This document shows positions 10,088-19,664 of a stretch of 64,000 nucleotides of DNA, piece after piece. The first letter of the stretch is position 1, and each line of letters opens with the position of its first letter. A program made the translations under genes and the position numbers. The notes under the pieces were generated by a model, which was not told where the DNA came from, did no database searches, and saw only the letters and a program-made list of their open reading frames with translations. This DNA comes from Trichomonas vaginalis G3. Taxonomy: Eukaryota; Parabasalia; Trichomonadida; Trichomonadidae. Location: NCBI RefSeq assembly GCF_026262505.1, contig NC_067203.1:16318392-16382391 (forward strand). Reading direction: 5' to 3'.

Positions 10088-11687
10088 GATATTGAAAAGG
10101 TACATTCACTAGGCGATAACAGTAAAATGGGATGAAAATAGGATAAATAGCATCCCTATATAGTGCCTAACAATATTTATACGGGCCAAAAAAATTTGGC
10201 TAGAGATTTGGCTAGTTAGAAAATTTAGAAAATTGTGAGGAATTTTTATTTTCGAATTTTTTTGGAAAGTTAAAATTGTGATTAAAAATCGTTTTCCGGG
10301 AGAACTAAGCATCTTATCATATAATTAAATCGATAAAAATATTAAATAATAGTTGAATAGTATAAATACATGAAATTATGGCTGAATATACAGAAAAAAT
10401 GAACATATTTGACATTTTTGAAAATTCATACATTAGTTGGTGACAGACTCATAAACTATACTTTAGCTAAGATTGATATATGATTTCAACAACACATGGT
10501 TAAAATCGTAAAATTTTTTTAGATTTCAAAAAGATATATATGGTAATATAATGGAACAGAGTCAGCAAATAGCATGTAAAATATGTTACAATTAACTTTT
10601 TATTATATCCAATAGTAGATATCGAATAGTTTCCAGCGTTATGGTTAAATATTTTCTTATCGAGCTTCTCTTTAACTGTTGTATTAAGGTTGTAAATTTT
10701 TGATGCTAGAAACTTTGGAATCTTCTTTGCTGCTGCATTTTTTCTTGAGAGTTCTTGCAATTTCGAATAGATCTGCACATTGTATGAAATAGGGGCTTTA
10801 AAATATCTTGAAAACAGAATAGGACTGCTTTTCCAAAGGAATGCTTACTTGTAAATCAGAGAGTTTCAAAATTGAGTACAAGATTATCATCATAACTTTT
10901 GATTTTGCTGCGAAAAAGGAAGACAATGTATTAACAAATCATTTACTGTTGTTCATCAAAAGAAGAAAACTTTGATAACAACTAATGATGATAAAATCAA
11001 GCTATCTTTTAATATTTTAAATTGATAAGACATTCAAAATATTTGAATGGTTTAAAATATTTTCTTTTAATTTCAATAATATATTATCATGATTATATAA
11101 TCAAATTTAAATTTTTATTCAAAAAGGCAATATTTCAAACTTTTAATTTCAATAATCTTAATTCGGCAATAAATGTATTTAATTGTAGCAAATTTAATGA
11201 TTCTTCGTCATGGTTAGCAATTTGGAGCTCATAAATTAATGATTTCTTCAAGTAAAATTCTGCATTATTTCAAAAATCAATAATTCTCTAGTAACTTTTC
11301 TTCAAACCCTAACCATTATAATATATGTAAAATAGAAAATAATTGCAAAGAAAGATAGCCGAATTTACTGGGTAGTTCTTGTGATGCGAAATAATTGGAA
11401 ATTAACACCTAGTTTTAACAGCATCATTCTCTTTTTGCTCTCATTTAAATGCATTCGCACACTTTAATTTTGAAATATAAGAGTTTTGGAAATTATCAAA
11501 TTTATCTGCTCAAATACTATAGATCTTCATAAGTGTTAATAGAATTACAAGGCTTACATATAGTGTTTAATATAATGATGCACATCATACTGGGATTTAT
11601 TCCTTATTCATCTAGTTATTATAAGATTTACAACCCCATGAAAATTTAAAATTTTGTCAAAAATAGTGAATGTACCTTTGATATTGA
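10088..11687. mobile_element. TIR DNA transposon, copy 1, with 8-bp target duplication
   Basis: The element proper is 10096-11679 (1584 bp). It begins AAAGGTACATTCACTA and ends with the exact reverse complement (16-bp terminal inverted repeats). It is flanked by a perfect 8-bp duplication GATATTGA at 10088-10095 and 11680-11687. A second copy sits inverted at 56949-58534 and is about 99% identical. Inside are only short open frames, including 92 codons on the minus strand (10500-10778) and 70 codons on the plus strand (11022-11234), both kept in copy 2. No transposase signature is visible, so it is probably non-autonomous. Eight-bp duplications occur in hAT, Merlin and P-type families among others; the superfamily is left open. 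This is a plain DNA transposon with no capsid or envelope genes. Confidence 0.93.
10500..10778 (-). CDS. Small open frame inside transposon copy 1
   Basis: 92 codons, Lys-rich N-terminal half (LSRKNAAAKKIPKFLASKIY) and a hydrophobic C-terminal half that could form a membrane helix (YFTCYLLTLFHYITIYIF). Copy 2 has the same frame with one residue different (Asn to Lys). Two young copies cannot show selection, so whether it is translated is unknown. Confidence 0.3.
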   Translation of the reverse strand: MQIYSKLQELSRKNAAAKKIPKFLASKIYNLNTTVKEKLDKKIFNHNAGNYSISTIGYNKKLIVTYFTCYLLTLFHYITIYIFLKSKKILRF

Positions 11688-12001
11688 TCAGCTTGAAATA
11701 TGCAATTCGTAGACATTTATTATTTAATGCTGTTCAAATTCATATTTGATTTGAAATTAATTTCTTTCAATTGTGAGGCTTATTCCCGGAAGTTCAGTTT
11801 TACTTCCTATGGATAATTTATTTATTCACAAAGAATTCGATCTGTAAATTTCATTAAATTTTTGTGTAAATTGAAGGGTCTATTAATCATTGTTTTTAGT
11901 AGTATACGTCTTGGAATGGTCCTTTCTAAAATATAAATAGATTAATATATATAATTTTACATGAAATAAACAAATAAAAAAAAATGCAAACATAAAATAA
12001 T

Positions 12002-12526
12002 TCAAAATACTTGAACAGATGTCTTTTGCATCAACGGTGGTATGCTTAAGAAGGAAATATCGAACTTCTTTGGTAAAGTTAAGGAAGTAAGCCAATTATT
12101 GAAAGAATCGTCATTAGTTTGTACTTTGCACATTGGCTTGTTATAAAGAAGTTCATTAACTCTAGCCTTAACTGATGTATTCCATCTATTCTTCACTAAT
12201 GTATCTGTTCTTCCTGGTAAAAACTTGGCAATATCGGCCCATTTGTTTCCCAACTCGGAGTGCTTTTGAGCGAGAATGATGTCTTCTTGATGTGTCCATG
12301 GTCCTTTATTAATTTTTGGATCTAAATGGTTATGCCATCTCTCACGGCATTGTTTTGGTGTTCTACTCTGTAAAACGTTCGCAAGACTTGACCAATTGTG
12401 TGGTCCGTTTGCCATGAAGAATTTAATAAGGATTTGATCCTCTTGTGGAGTGAATGGACGCTTTGCTATAAACTTTTGCTTTGGTTCTTGTTGCTTAAAC
12501 TGCATGGCTTGATTGATGTTAGACAT
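12002..12526 (-). CDS. R2R3 Myb DNA-binding protein, 174 aa
   Basis: Two Myb repeats cover about residues 20-120. R2 has regularly spaced aromatics (RPFTPQEDQILIKFF, NWSSLANVL) and the recognition-helix motif TPKQCRERWHNHLDPKI. R3 follows (KGPWTHQEDIILAQKH, KWADIAKFLPGRTDTLVKNR W). The last 50 residues are a short tail. Such small R2R3 proteins are abundant in trichomonads and include initiator- and promoter-binding regulators. The start is the ATG at 12526, 30 bases after a near-perfect initiator. Copy 1 of the transposon lies beyond its 3' end. Confidence 0.92.
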   Translation of the reverse strand: MSNINQAMQFKQQEPKQKFIAKRPFTPQEDQILIKFFMANGPHNWSSLANVLQSRTPKQCRERWHNHLDPKINKGPWTHQEDIILAQKHSELGNKWADIAKFLPGRTDTLVKNRWNTSVKARVNELLYNKPMCKVQTNDDSFNNWLTSLTLPKKFDISFLSIPPLMQKTSVQVF

Positions 12527-12545
12527 TACGAGAGTGATGACTCAA

Positions 12546-12558
12546 GAATGAATAATGA
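12546..12558 (-). promoter_or_regulatory. Near-consensus trichomonad initiator
   Basis: The minus strand reads TCATTATTCATTC, matching the published T. vaginalis initiator TCAYTWYTCATTA at 12 of 13 positions. It lies about 20-30 bases before the Myb ATG at 12526. It is the strongest lineage marker in the window. Confidence 0.75.
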
Positions 12559-13443
12559 CATTTTGTGACTTGTTTATGGAAAAAGTCTCTCAATTCTGCA
12601 ATCGATAATTGAATACTAGCCTTTAACTTTGTGAACTTTACATTTTTTGAGAGAAAAAAACATTATTCAATGGTTTTTTTGAATGGGGTTAGAGATGGTA
12701 AAAAATAAAACTTGAAATAAATGTTCAAATTATCAAGTATATCATGTAATTAACTAATTCAATAAAATCGAGGAATATTAACGATGACATAACTTGATAA
12801 TAATTTGGACACTAAAATTTTGAAGATTGATTTCAAGACTCGTTTAGCCAAGGAAGTAGTAATGATATAATGCCAGGTCAGTAATCTCAAGATTTACCAA
12901 GTTAAATATCTTCATAACTTTGATAACAGTTATATCTGACTTGACATTATAAATAGATTTGTAATATGATAAAACATATAGGTGGATCACCGCTAGGTGG
13001 TTGCACTTTATTTTGGTTAGCAAATACTTCGATAATATTTTTTTCAATCAAATAACCTCGACAAAGAACTTAAATTATTTTAATACAACGCATTATTCTC
13101 ATTGTATCTAGTTATTTCTTGCATTATAGGCCAAAAATATGAAAATAATTTTTCAGGTGGCATTTTGATGGCCATCCCCAAGACACAAAATACGCCCATT
13201 AAATATTATATAGGTTTACCTTTATTTTCTGCAAATTAAAATTATTGTATTGAATTATTGCAACAAATGTTACATGAATGTACTACGAACACCTCTCATA
13301 GTCGGATTTGTCATATTTTCTATTTCAAAAGGATGAATATTTGTTCTATTTCAACATAAATTTAGTCATCTCAAACAAAATAGATTTGAAATAAAAAGTG
13401 ACATTTTTAATTATGAGAAATTGAAAGAATTCAAATTGTTTCC
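12559..13443. other. Intergenic region, no gene seen
   Basis: About 0.9 kb, AT-rich. A 67-codon minus-strand open frame (12844-13047) has no protein-like features. A short GTGACATTTTT motif at about 13398 lies upstream of the next gene. Confidence 0.5.
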
Positions 13444-13986
13444 ATGCTTATGCAGAACGGGGGATTTGAGAATGGTGACATTTCATGCAATGCTTCCAAC
13501 CTTCAATCCCAATTTACATGTTCATATGCTTTAAATTGGAATTCAGCAGATAAATTTGCTTCACCGGGAAATGAACCACAATCGTTCACGTTATATTTTC
13601 CTAAGTTTTACGTGAATGTTGAAAAAATTAAGATAAAAGATGGTTTCCATTTGAGATATCTCAATGCCAGTGTCATTGATTCATCTCTGGATGGAATAAA
13701 TTATAAAAAAGTTATGGATACTAATATTCCGTTTTGTAATCAAAGTGGTTCCGATTGTAACTGCGTAACTGAAACGATTAGAGATTACGTTTTTCCAGAA
13801 GAAAGGATTTTGAAATATTTGAGAATTACAGGTGTTGGTAAAGTTTCTTGTGGAACTTCTGAATTATCATTTGTTGGAATTGAAGTTTTTGGAAATATTA
13901 CATCATTTTGCAAATCTATTAACAAATTTGTTTTTTATTCATTTCCACTATTTGCATTATCCCATTTTTTTGTTATCTTTGAATAA
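13444..13986 (+). CDS. Small beta-rich protein with C-terminal hydrophobic tail
   Basis: 180 residues from the ATG at 13444; an in-frame stop at 13414 rules out an upstream start. Residues 1-150 have a discoidin/galactose-binding-like pattern (SYALNWNSADKFASPGNEPQ, then FHLRYLNASVIDSSLDGINY and LRITGV). There are eight cysteines. The last 25 residues are hydrophobic (FVFYSFPLFALSHFFVIF), like a tail anchor or lipid-anchor signal. Without an N-terminal signal peptide the topology is unclear. Membrane attachment and ligand binding are inferences; I cannot name the family. Confidence 0.6.
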   Translation: MLMQNGGFENGDISCNASNLQSQFTCSYALNWNSADKFASPGNEPQSFTLYFPKFYVNVEKIKIKDGFHLRYLNASVIDSSLDGINYKKVMDTNIPFCNQSGSDCNCVTETIRDYVFPEERILKYLRITGVGKVSCGTSELSFVGIEVFGNITSFCKSINKFVFYSFPLFALSHFFVIFE

Positions 13987-14230
13987 AAAATTTAAAAATA
14001 TTTGATAAATTATTACTTTTGCTTTGAATTATAATGCTATATTTATTCACTATCGCATATCTAGCATATAATACCAATTATGTAACAGGTTATCATGTAT
14101 AATGAGCATAATTATTATTAATTTCTTGAGATTGATTGATGTGGTGATGTGGATTGACCGCATTTTACTGGTTTTAGCAGGATGTTAATATATAGTAATA
14201 CAGACTGTGTAAAATGCACAAAAAAAATTG

Positions 14231-14238
14231 TCATAAAA
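14231..14238 (+). promoter_or_regulatory. Inr-like TCATAAAA
   Basis: TCATAAAA lies 24 bases before the ATG at 14255 and fits the initiator core and spacing seen elsewhere in the window. Confidence 0.4.
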
Positions 14239-14254
14239 TTTTTTGAACGATTGA

Positions 14255-16888
14255 ATGGATGCAGAAACTATAGAATCAATTGATTTAATACTATCATTTT
14301 CAAGCAATATACCAAGTATATTAGATACACAGCGCCGAAATGAAATTTTACAAAGTCTTCAAGAAATTTGCGTTTCATATTTAGCAATTGATCAATCAAT
14401 TGAGTTATTTCACTCATTAACAAAAGACGAATCTAAACAATTCATCCTCGATAATATTTGCGTCAATTTAACAAGTAGATGGAACGAATTACTTGAAAAT
14501 GTCGAAATTCTCGAACAAATAAGATCATTTATCTATAGCACGTGTGTTCAAAACTTCAAATCATACTCATTCGATATTCAAAAACTAATTGGAAAAGTTC
14601 AAGTAATTTATGCAATGAATACTTTCCCGGAAATATGGCCAAATTTGTTTGAAGAGACTTTCTTTGATACTGATCATATCGAAATTGCCATTAATTTTAT
14701 ATATTGTCTCTGCAATTTAATTTATAATGTTCATTTTTTTCGATTATCTACTTATACGCAATTCATTAATACTCTAAATTCATACGATATTACAACTGCT
14801 ATGTTTAATCTAATCACTCACGGCTTAACTTTAAAAATTCCATTATCATTCGCAACTCTTGGATTTTTTACAGTAATTTTCAGGAACGAATGGATTTCTA
14901 GCAATGACTATATCAATGTGTTAACAGATAATCTATTAGATCAAGATTTACAGCCTTATATTTTAGAATCTCTTAGATATGTATTAAAATCATCAATTCC
15001 TTTAGAAACAAAGCAGAAATTATACACAGAAGACTTTCAAATCTTCAATTTACTACCACAACTAACAAAAACTGAGTCAATAATCCAAGCATCATATCTT
15101 ATATATAATTTAGTACTTTTGAATCAAAAAGACATGGAATTTCTTGGTTCTATCACTGAATCTCTTATCATTCCTTATTTTCAGTGTAATGATGAAATAA
15201 TAATTTACAACATTGCGAGTTCCCTTCATTCCATAATACTAAAAGACCCAGAATCGTATATAAGACCAGTTGCATCTGCTGCCATCGCGTGTTTGAACGA
15301 AATTAACCATATGATAAGTTATATTACGCCTCCGAAGCATGTTTGGGCCATTTTAAACCTAATTGAGCAATGTTTTGTTGCAAATTTGATGGCAACTGCT
15401 GAAACTTTCGATGAATTCTTAAATACTAATTTTTCATCTCCTCTTGAAGACATTTGCATTGATTCTTTGTGTTTTCAAGTGCTACGGATCTATAGAGCAA
15501 CAACTTTGAAGTACAAAGTCGTTAATATGTACACTAGATACAATGATTTTATAAATTCTTACAATAATATGCTAAATCCAGAAACATGGGGTTCAGCAAT
15601 AGATGAAACACAGCAATTATTGTTTACTACGTACTTTGCAACTGTACTTACCATTCCAACTTTTTATTCTTCAGAACAAATTTCAAAATTATTTATATCT
15701 TGTGCAACAATATTGATTAACATATCAGAAACCAAATGTGATGCCTTCTATGCCACATCTAATCTACTCTTGGCCTTCACAAACAAGTGTGGACATCAAA
15801 TTGTTGCAGATGACGCAGAACATAAGATGATCTTTGGTCTGTTGAGGACACTGGACCATTATTTATGTAGTATCGCTGTCCACATCATCGAATCTAAGGA
15901 AAACATGATGGCAAACCAACCAGACATCTTATGCAGTTGTTTGCCTGCATTGTCAGCTGTTTTTCAGATAGAAAATGAAAATATAAGGATTGAATCAATA
16001 CTTTCTGCGATTTCTTTCCTTTCTTCGAGAAATAATCCGATTGATCGACCAGATATCTCTTCTCAGATTGCAGCTTTCCTCATGAAATGCGTAGAAGTGT
16101 CTGGAGAAAACGATAGGGTCATCGGAAATATATTATCTTATCTTCCAAAAATTGGAGATATTGGATTTGAACTTTATCAAGTTTTATCTAACCGAGAGCT
16201 TGTATTATGCACTCTTAAGGGCTGCGCAACTGCTCTTATGCAGTTTTATGAGGTATCTGTGAAAGATATTGACAATCTTTTGAAACTGAAACAAATTGTG
16301 CTGTCAGAAGATTTTATTAATGAAACATTCAGCCAAATGACGAATTCTCTTATCAATTCGTTGCTTCCTGAGTATGAATCTTGCAATCCAGCGATAATTG
16401 ACCAAAATGATGCAAAAGAAGCGATTTCAAGATACATAGATTGCGGTTCGAAGTTCATCAAGTACTTGCATCAAGATATCGCACAGATTTTCATTGAATT
16501 TGTTCAAAATTTTGTGACAAAGCACGACACTATTAATTCTGTTTTTAATTCTATTTGTTCATTCATACAGAACGTCATTTCCCATCCAATTGAATTCTTT
16601 GATCCATTTTCTTTGCTTGAAAATCTTCATTCTTTCTTGATTTCACCAGGAATTGATCCAAACAAAGGATTTGTACTCCCTATTTCTTATTATTCAATGA
16701 TGGCTGCCGCTTGCAAAGCAAATTTTGAAAGTTTGCAGCAAGTTTTAACAAATGTTTTGCAGCCATTTGGGGAAATAGCTGATATCGTCGAATTTTATCT
16801 ATCTTGCTTCAAAACAGCTGAAGATTTCTCAAAACTTCCTTCTGTTTTTGAAATGTTGATATCTATTCGAGGAAATCTATTTCTTTAA
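14255..16888 (+). CDS. Exportin / importin-beta family HEAT-repeat protein, 877 aa
   Basis: A long all-helical protein. The first 130 residues resemble the Xpo1-type N-terminal region, including a stretch around IQKLIGKVQVIYAMNTFPEIWPNLF (the PE-x-WP motif is typical of exportins). Some 18-20 further HEAT-like helix pairs follow to the end. Length is close to exportin-T/exportin-5 class receptors (about 950-1200) but slightly short. Such proteins carry tRNA or protein cargo through nuclear pores with Ran-GTP. The exact paralogue cannot be set by eye; exportin-T is the best guess. The gene ends just upstream of a tRNA-Arg cassette, which I take as coincidence. Confidence 0.6.
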   Translation: MDAETIESIDLILSFSSNIPSILDTQRRNEILQSLQEICVSYLAIDQSIELFHSLTKDESKQFILDNICVNLTSRWNELLENVEILEQIRSFIYSTCVQNFKSYSFDIQKLIGKVQVIYAMNTFPEIWPNLFEETFFDTDHIEIAINFIYCLCNLIYNVHFFRLSTYTQFINTLNSYDITTAMFNLITHGLTLKIPLSFATLGFFTVIFRNEWISSNDYINVLTDNLLDQDLQPYILESLRYVLKSSIPLETKQKLYTEDFQIFNLLPQLTKTESIIQASYLIYNLVLLNQKDMEFLGSITESLIIPYFQCNDEIIIYNIASSLHSIILKDPESYIRPVASAAIACLNEINHMISYITPPKHVWAILNLIEQCFVANLMATAETFDEFLNTNFSSPLEDICIDSLCFQVLRIYRATTLKYKVVNMYTRYNDFINSYNNMLNPETWGSAIDETQQLLFTTYFATVLTIPTFYSSEQISKLFISCATILINISETKCDAFYATSNLLLAFTNKCGHQIVADDAEHKMIFGLLRTLDHYLCSIAVHIIESKENMMANQPDILCSCLPALSAVFQIENENIRIESILSAISFLSSRNNPIDRPDISSQIAAFLMKCVEVSGENDRVIGNILSYLPKIGDIGFELYQVLSNRELVLCTLKGCATALMQFYEVSVKDIDNLLKLKQIVLSEDFINETFSQMTNSLINSLLPEYESCNPAIIDQNDAKEAISRYIDCGSKFIKYLHQDIAQIFIEFVQNFVTKHDTINSVFNSICSFIQNVISHPIEFFDPFSLLENLHSFLISPGIDPNKGFVLPISYYSMMAAACKANFESLQQVLTNVLQPFGEIADIVEFYLSCFKTAEDFSKLPSVFEMLISIRGNLFL

Positions 16889-16928
16889 TTGTTTGTTTAA
16901 TAAATATTAACTTAGTATGTATTTGTTT

Positions 16929-17210
16929 GCGAAGTTTTATATATGAAGAATAGCATATTTCTCGGAACACAAAAAATTAATTTAGAAAGAATATGTTTTT
17001 GTTTAAGTGAATATTCATGTGATTAGTGCTTGTGCATTATACATGATAGAAGATAGTGTTATACTTTGAGATGAATGAAAAGTGCCAAAAATTCCTCAGA
17101 AGATCAAAAACATAACAATTAATGTAAAGCTCCTGTAGCGAAATGGATATCGCGTGTCCCTCCTAAGGATAAGACTGTGGGTTCGAGTCCCACCTGGGGC
17201 TATTTTTTTC
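16929..17210 (+). repeat. Inverted duplication around tRNA-Arg, arm 1
   Basis: About 280 bases comprising upstream flank, tRNA-Arg(CCT) and the T-run terminator. The same unit occurs in reverse orientation at 17764-18168. Similarity starts around GCGAAGTTTT, about 200 bases before the tRNA, and ends in the poly-T. The tRNA parts are identical, while the distal flank has diverged noticeably. This arm lacks the TTAA element present in arm 2 and shows the empty site TTTAAG near 17010. Confidence 0.9.
17129..17201 (+). tRNA. tRNA-Arg (anticodon CCT), copy 1
   Basis: 73 bases. D stem GCGA/TCGC, anticodon stem TGTCC/GGATA with loop CTCCTAA (anticodon CCT, Arg codon AGG), T arm GTGGG-TTCGAGT-CCCAC, acceptor GCTCCTG/CTGGGGC with one T-T mismatch and a T-G wobble. 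A long T-rich run follows as Pol III terminator. No intron. Confidence 0.95.
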
Positions 17211-17763
17211 TTTCTTTCTTTTTTTTATGAATTTTGATGAAAGGCCAGGAATTGACTCTGTTGTTTCCGTTCCAAGATTCTTTCAGATCTCACAAAATTA
17301 TCATTACTTCGGGCATCTGAATTATTGAACTATAACTCTATTTCTCTTAATTTAAGCGCAATCCTCTCATACACAACTTTGTATGATTTATTTAATTAGT
17401 ATCTGATTTAGTTATTTGATCCATAGTTAGCTTGGATTTCAGCTATCGCATGCCTAAAATTGTAAGTTTGTCAGGATTTTTCAATGCTCGATGTTAAATT
17501 TCAGTTAAAATCAATCTATTCATTGAATGCTATGACATACTTTCATATTTTCAAATTTAATGATTTCAATCTGCATGAACTCTGCTTTAATAATGATTGT
17601 TCAATCAAATTTGAAAATTAAAGCTTTTATTCGAATGGTATACTATTTATGTGAATACATTAGATGAATTAATCTATAGCAGGAAATGTTTTATACATGT
17701 CTTCCCTCTTCTTCATGAAAATTCGACACCTAGTGAAATGAAATGAAAAATATAATAAAAATT
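17211..17763. other. Spacer between inverted tRNA-Arg genes
   Basis: About 550 bases, AT-rich, no gene seen. It forms the loop of the inverted duplication; the two tRNA genes converge on it. Confidence 0.6.
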
Positions 17764-17772
17764 TAAAAAAAT

Positions 17773-17845
17773 AGCCCCAGGTGGGACTCGAACCCACAGT
17801 CTTATCCTTAGGAGGGACACGCGATATCCATTTCGCTACAGGAGC
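17773..17845 (-). tRNA. tRNA-Arg (anticodon CCT), copy 2
   Basis: Exact copy of the tRNA at 17129-17201 on the opposite strand, with its own T-run terminator (A-run on the plus strand, 17764-17770). The upstream flank is interrupted about 125 bases away by a MITE, which probably does not disturb the internal Pol III promoter (A and B boxes lie inside the tRNA). Confidence 0.95.
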
Positions 17846-17967
17846 TTTACATTAATTGTTATGTTTTTGATCTTCTGAGGAATTTTTGGCACTTTTCATT
17901 CATCTCAAAGTATAGCACTATCTTCTATCATGTATAATGCACAAGCACTAATTACATGAATATTCAA

Positions 17968-18095
17968 TTAAGGGTGCACTTACGCCCCTATGACACGGCC
18001 TTCAATTCAGATGTTTAAGGTTAAAATTCAATGACGCTTCACGCCAGTTGTCAAAAATTTAAATTAATGTCAAATGGGCGTAAGTGCAGCCTTAA
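17968..18095. mobile_element. 120-bp MITE with TTAA target duplication
   Basis: The element is 17972-18091. Its ends are GGGTGCACTTACGCCC and, on the other strand, GGCTGCACTTACGCCC, so the terminal inverted repeats match at 15 of 16 bases. TTAA flanks it on both sides (17968-17971 and 18092-18095). The paralogous tRNA arm at about 17010 carries a single TTAA at the matching place, an internal empty-site control. TTAA duplications are typical of piggyBac- and Kolobok-type DNA transposons; the element has no coding capacity. Confidence 0.9.
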
Positions 18096-18324
18096 ATAAA
18101 AACATATTCTTTCTAAATTAATTTGTTGAGTTCCTTGAAAAATGTTATTCTTCATGTAAAAACTTCGCATTCATATCCGAAATCTCTAGTTCATTGATAG
18201 TTGAAATAAATGCTCTTAAATCGATTAAAATTTTTTAAATTTTCAGAATAATGATTTAATTTAGTTTTAAAAAGAACAATTTTTATTAGTATTAACTAAA
18301 GTAGTGAAAACATTATAAAATGGC

Positions 18325-19212
18325 TTACAAATCAGAGTTCTGTGCGTCAATAATTGGTTTTTTAACAGTTTTAGCAGAAACATTGCCGATGCATACTTTA
18401 GAATCATTATCATTAGATGCAATGACTCTTAGTCTATTGAATCTTGTTGGCTCATGAAGTTCCTTCTCTAAAATATTTCCATTTACTTGAATTGGTTCTG
18501 TTCTTAAGACAATCTTGTCATCTAATAGTAATTCGAAGAAGATTGACTTTGCATTACCTTCTTGGCCAGCTTTGTCGAAAGAAACGCTGAAATACAAGCC
18601 CCAAAGTGGATAAGGTGTCCAGAAAGAGAAATTAGCTTGTTCATCATTGACACACCATCTTCCATCCTTTTGTTCAATGCCTTGGTTGTAACGATGGGCA
18701 GAGTTTTCTTTGATAAGGTTGAATTGAGATTTTCCATATTTATGGGTTGGTGTAAAGATTGAAGTAAGCACGAGAGGTAACTCGTTATCATATTCGTACT
18801 TCGTTTCTTTGAGAATCTCCTTAATAATTTCTTCTTCAGATTTACGTTGAATTTCTTCAGTCTTTTGTTGTTCTGGCACTTGTATTTTACTAAGGTCATT
18901 GGTTAATTTCGTGAGCTTTTCATCAATTGCATTTTTCTGTTTAATTAACTCAAGTAAATCTAAACTTTTGACCGTTTGATAGAGTTTTTCAACTGTTCCT
19001 GAATCATCGTTATATCGTGTAGTAATATTTTGTTTTTCTTGTGTATTTTTAGATGGATTTTGCTTCGGTTGTGTTGGATGTTTCTTTGTATGGCAACAAC
19101 AATGAGATCTGATTGATGGGAAGAAACATGGTAAAATATAAAGTGCGTATATCAGTATCAATATAGCCAAAACTTTAAATATTGGATTAATCCTCCTAGA
19201 AGATGAATTCAT
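18325..19212 (-). CDS. Type II membrane protein with coiled coil and beta-rich C-terminal domain
   Basis: 295 residues from the ATG at 19212. A single membrane helix lies near residues 12-31 (VLAILILIYALYILPCFF), followed by a Cys cluster (HCCCH), a polar linker, a coiled coil at about 85-140, and a beta-rich globular domain of about 150 residues. The arrangement (N-terminal anchor, coiled coil, C-terminal jelly-roll-like domain) is that of SUN-domain proteins of the nuclear envelope, and motifs such as FSFWTPYPLWGLYFSV and FNRLRVIAS are compatible. I do not see a clear SUN signature, so this is architecture-based only. A discoidin-like surface protein is the alternative. Confidence 0.6.
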   Translation of the reverse strand: MNSSSRRINPIFKVLAILILIYALYILPCFFPSIRSHCCCHTKKHPTQPKQNPSKNTQEKQNITTRYNDDSGTVEKLYQTVKSLDLLELIKQKNAIDEKLTKLTNDLSKIQVPEQQKTEEIQRKSEEEIIKEILKETKYEYDNELPLVLTSIFTPTHKYGKSQFNLIKENSAHRYNQGIEQKDGRWCVNDEQANFSFWTPYPLWGLYFSVSFDKAGQEGNAKSIFFELLLDDKIVLRTEPIQVNGNILEKELHEPTRFNRLRVIASNDNDSKVCIGNVSAKTVKKPIIDAQNSDL

Positions 19213-19664
19213 TTTTTAGATGAAAAAAATATTATCACTTTTATAAATAAATCCCGCCCTTCTTGATTTATAAAACAGTATCTAGATTATACAATATAAA
19301 TCTACTGCATAAGCGATGAATATTATTCACTTTAATCAGCATGAGAAGTCCATTTTTTACTAATTTGTAAATATTCATGTAATATATATGATTCATTTGA
19401 AAGTTGGCACCTAGATACTTTTGTGTACCATAGGTTTTCGATAGTTGGTTTATGCTCTTTTGCAAAATATTGAAATGAATACGATATTTCTATGTTTATC
19501 TCTCTGCAAACTCAGACTCTTATCAATACAGACAATCAAAAGATCTTCCCAAAACATCATACTTAGCATTATATTAAATACAGGAAAATGACCATTTCCA
19601 ATTTACAAGTACTATAATATCCACCAGCCATTTTCATATAAAAAAACTATAAATAATTTTTATT
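19213..19664. other. Intergenic region, no gene seen
   Basis: A 65-codon minus-strand open frame (19268-19465) has no domain character. Nothing else noted. Confidence 0.5.

Larger units (their letters stand above)
17764..18168 (-). repeat. Inverted duplication around tRNA-Arg, arm 2, split by a MITE
   Basis: The reverse-complement partner of 16929-17210. It is about 123 bases longer than arm 1, and almost all of the difference is the 120-bp TTAA-flanked element at 17972-18091 plus its 4-bp duplication. Confidence 0.9.

Noticed and set aside
10130-10312. 67-codon minus-strand frame at the transposon end (10109-10312)
   Set aside because: It runs through the terminal repeat region, lacks protein character and is a by-product of element sequence.
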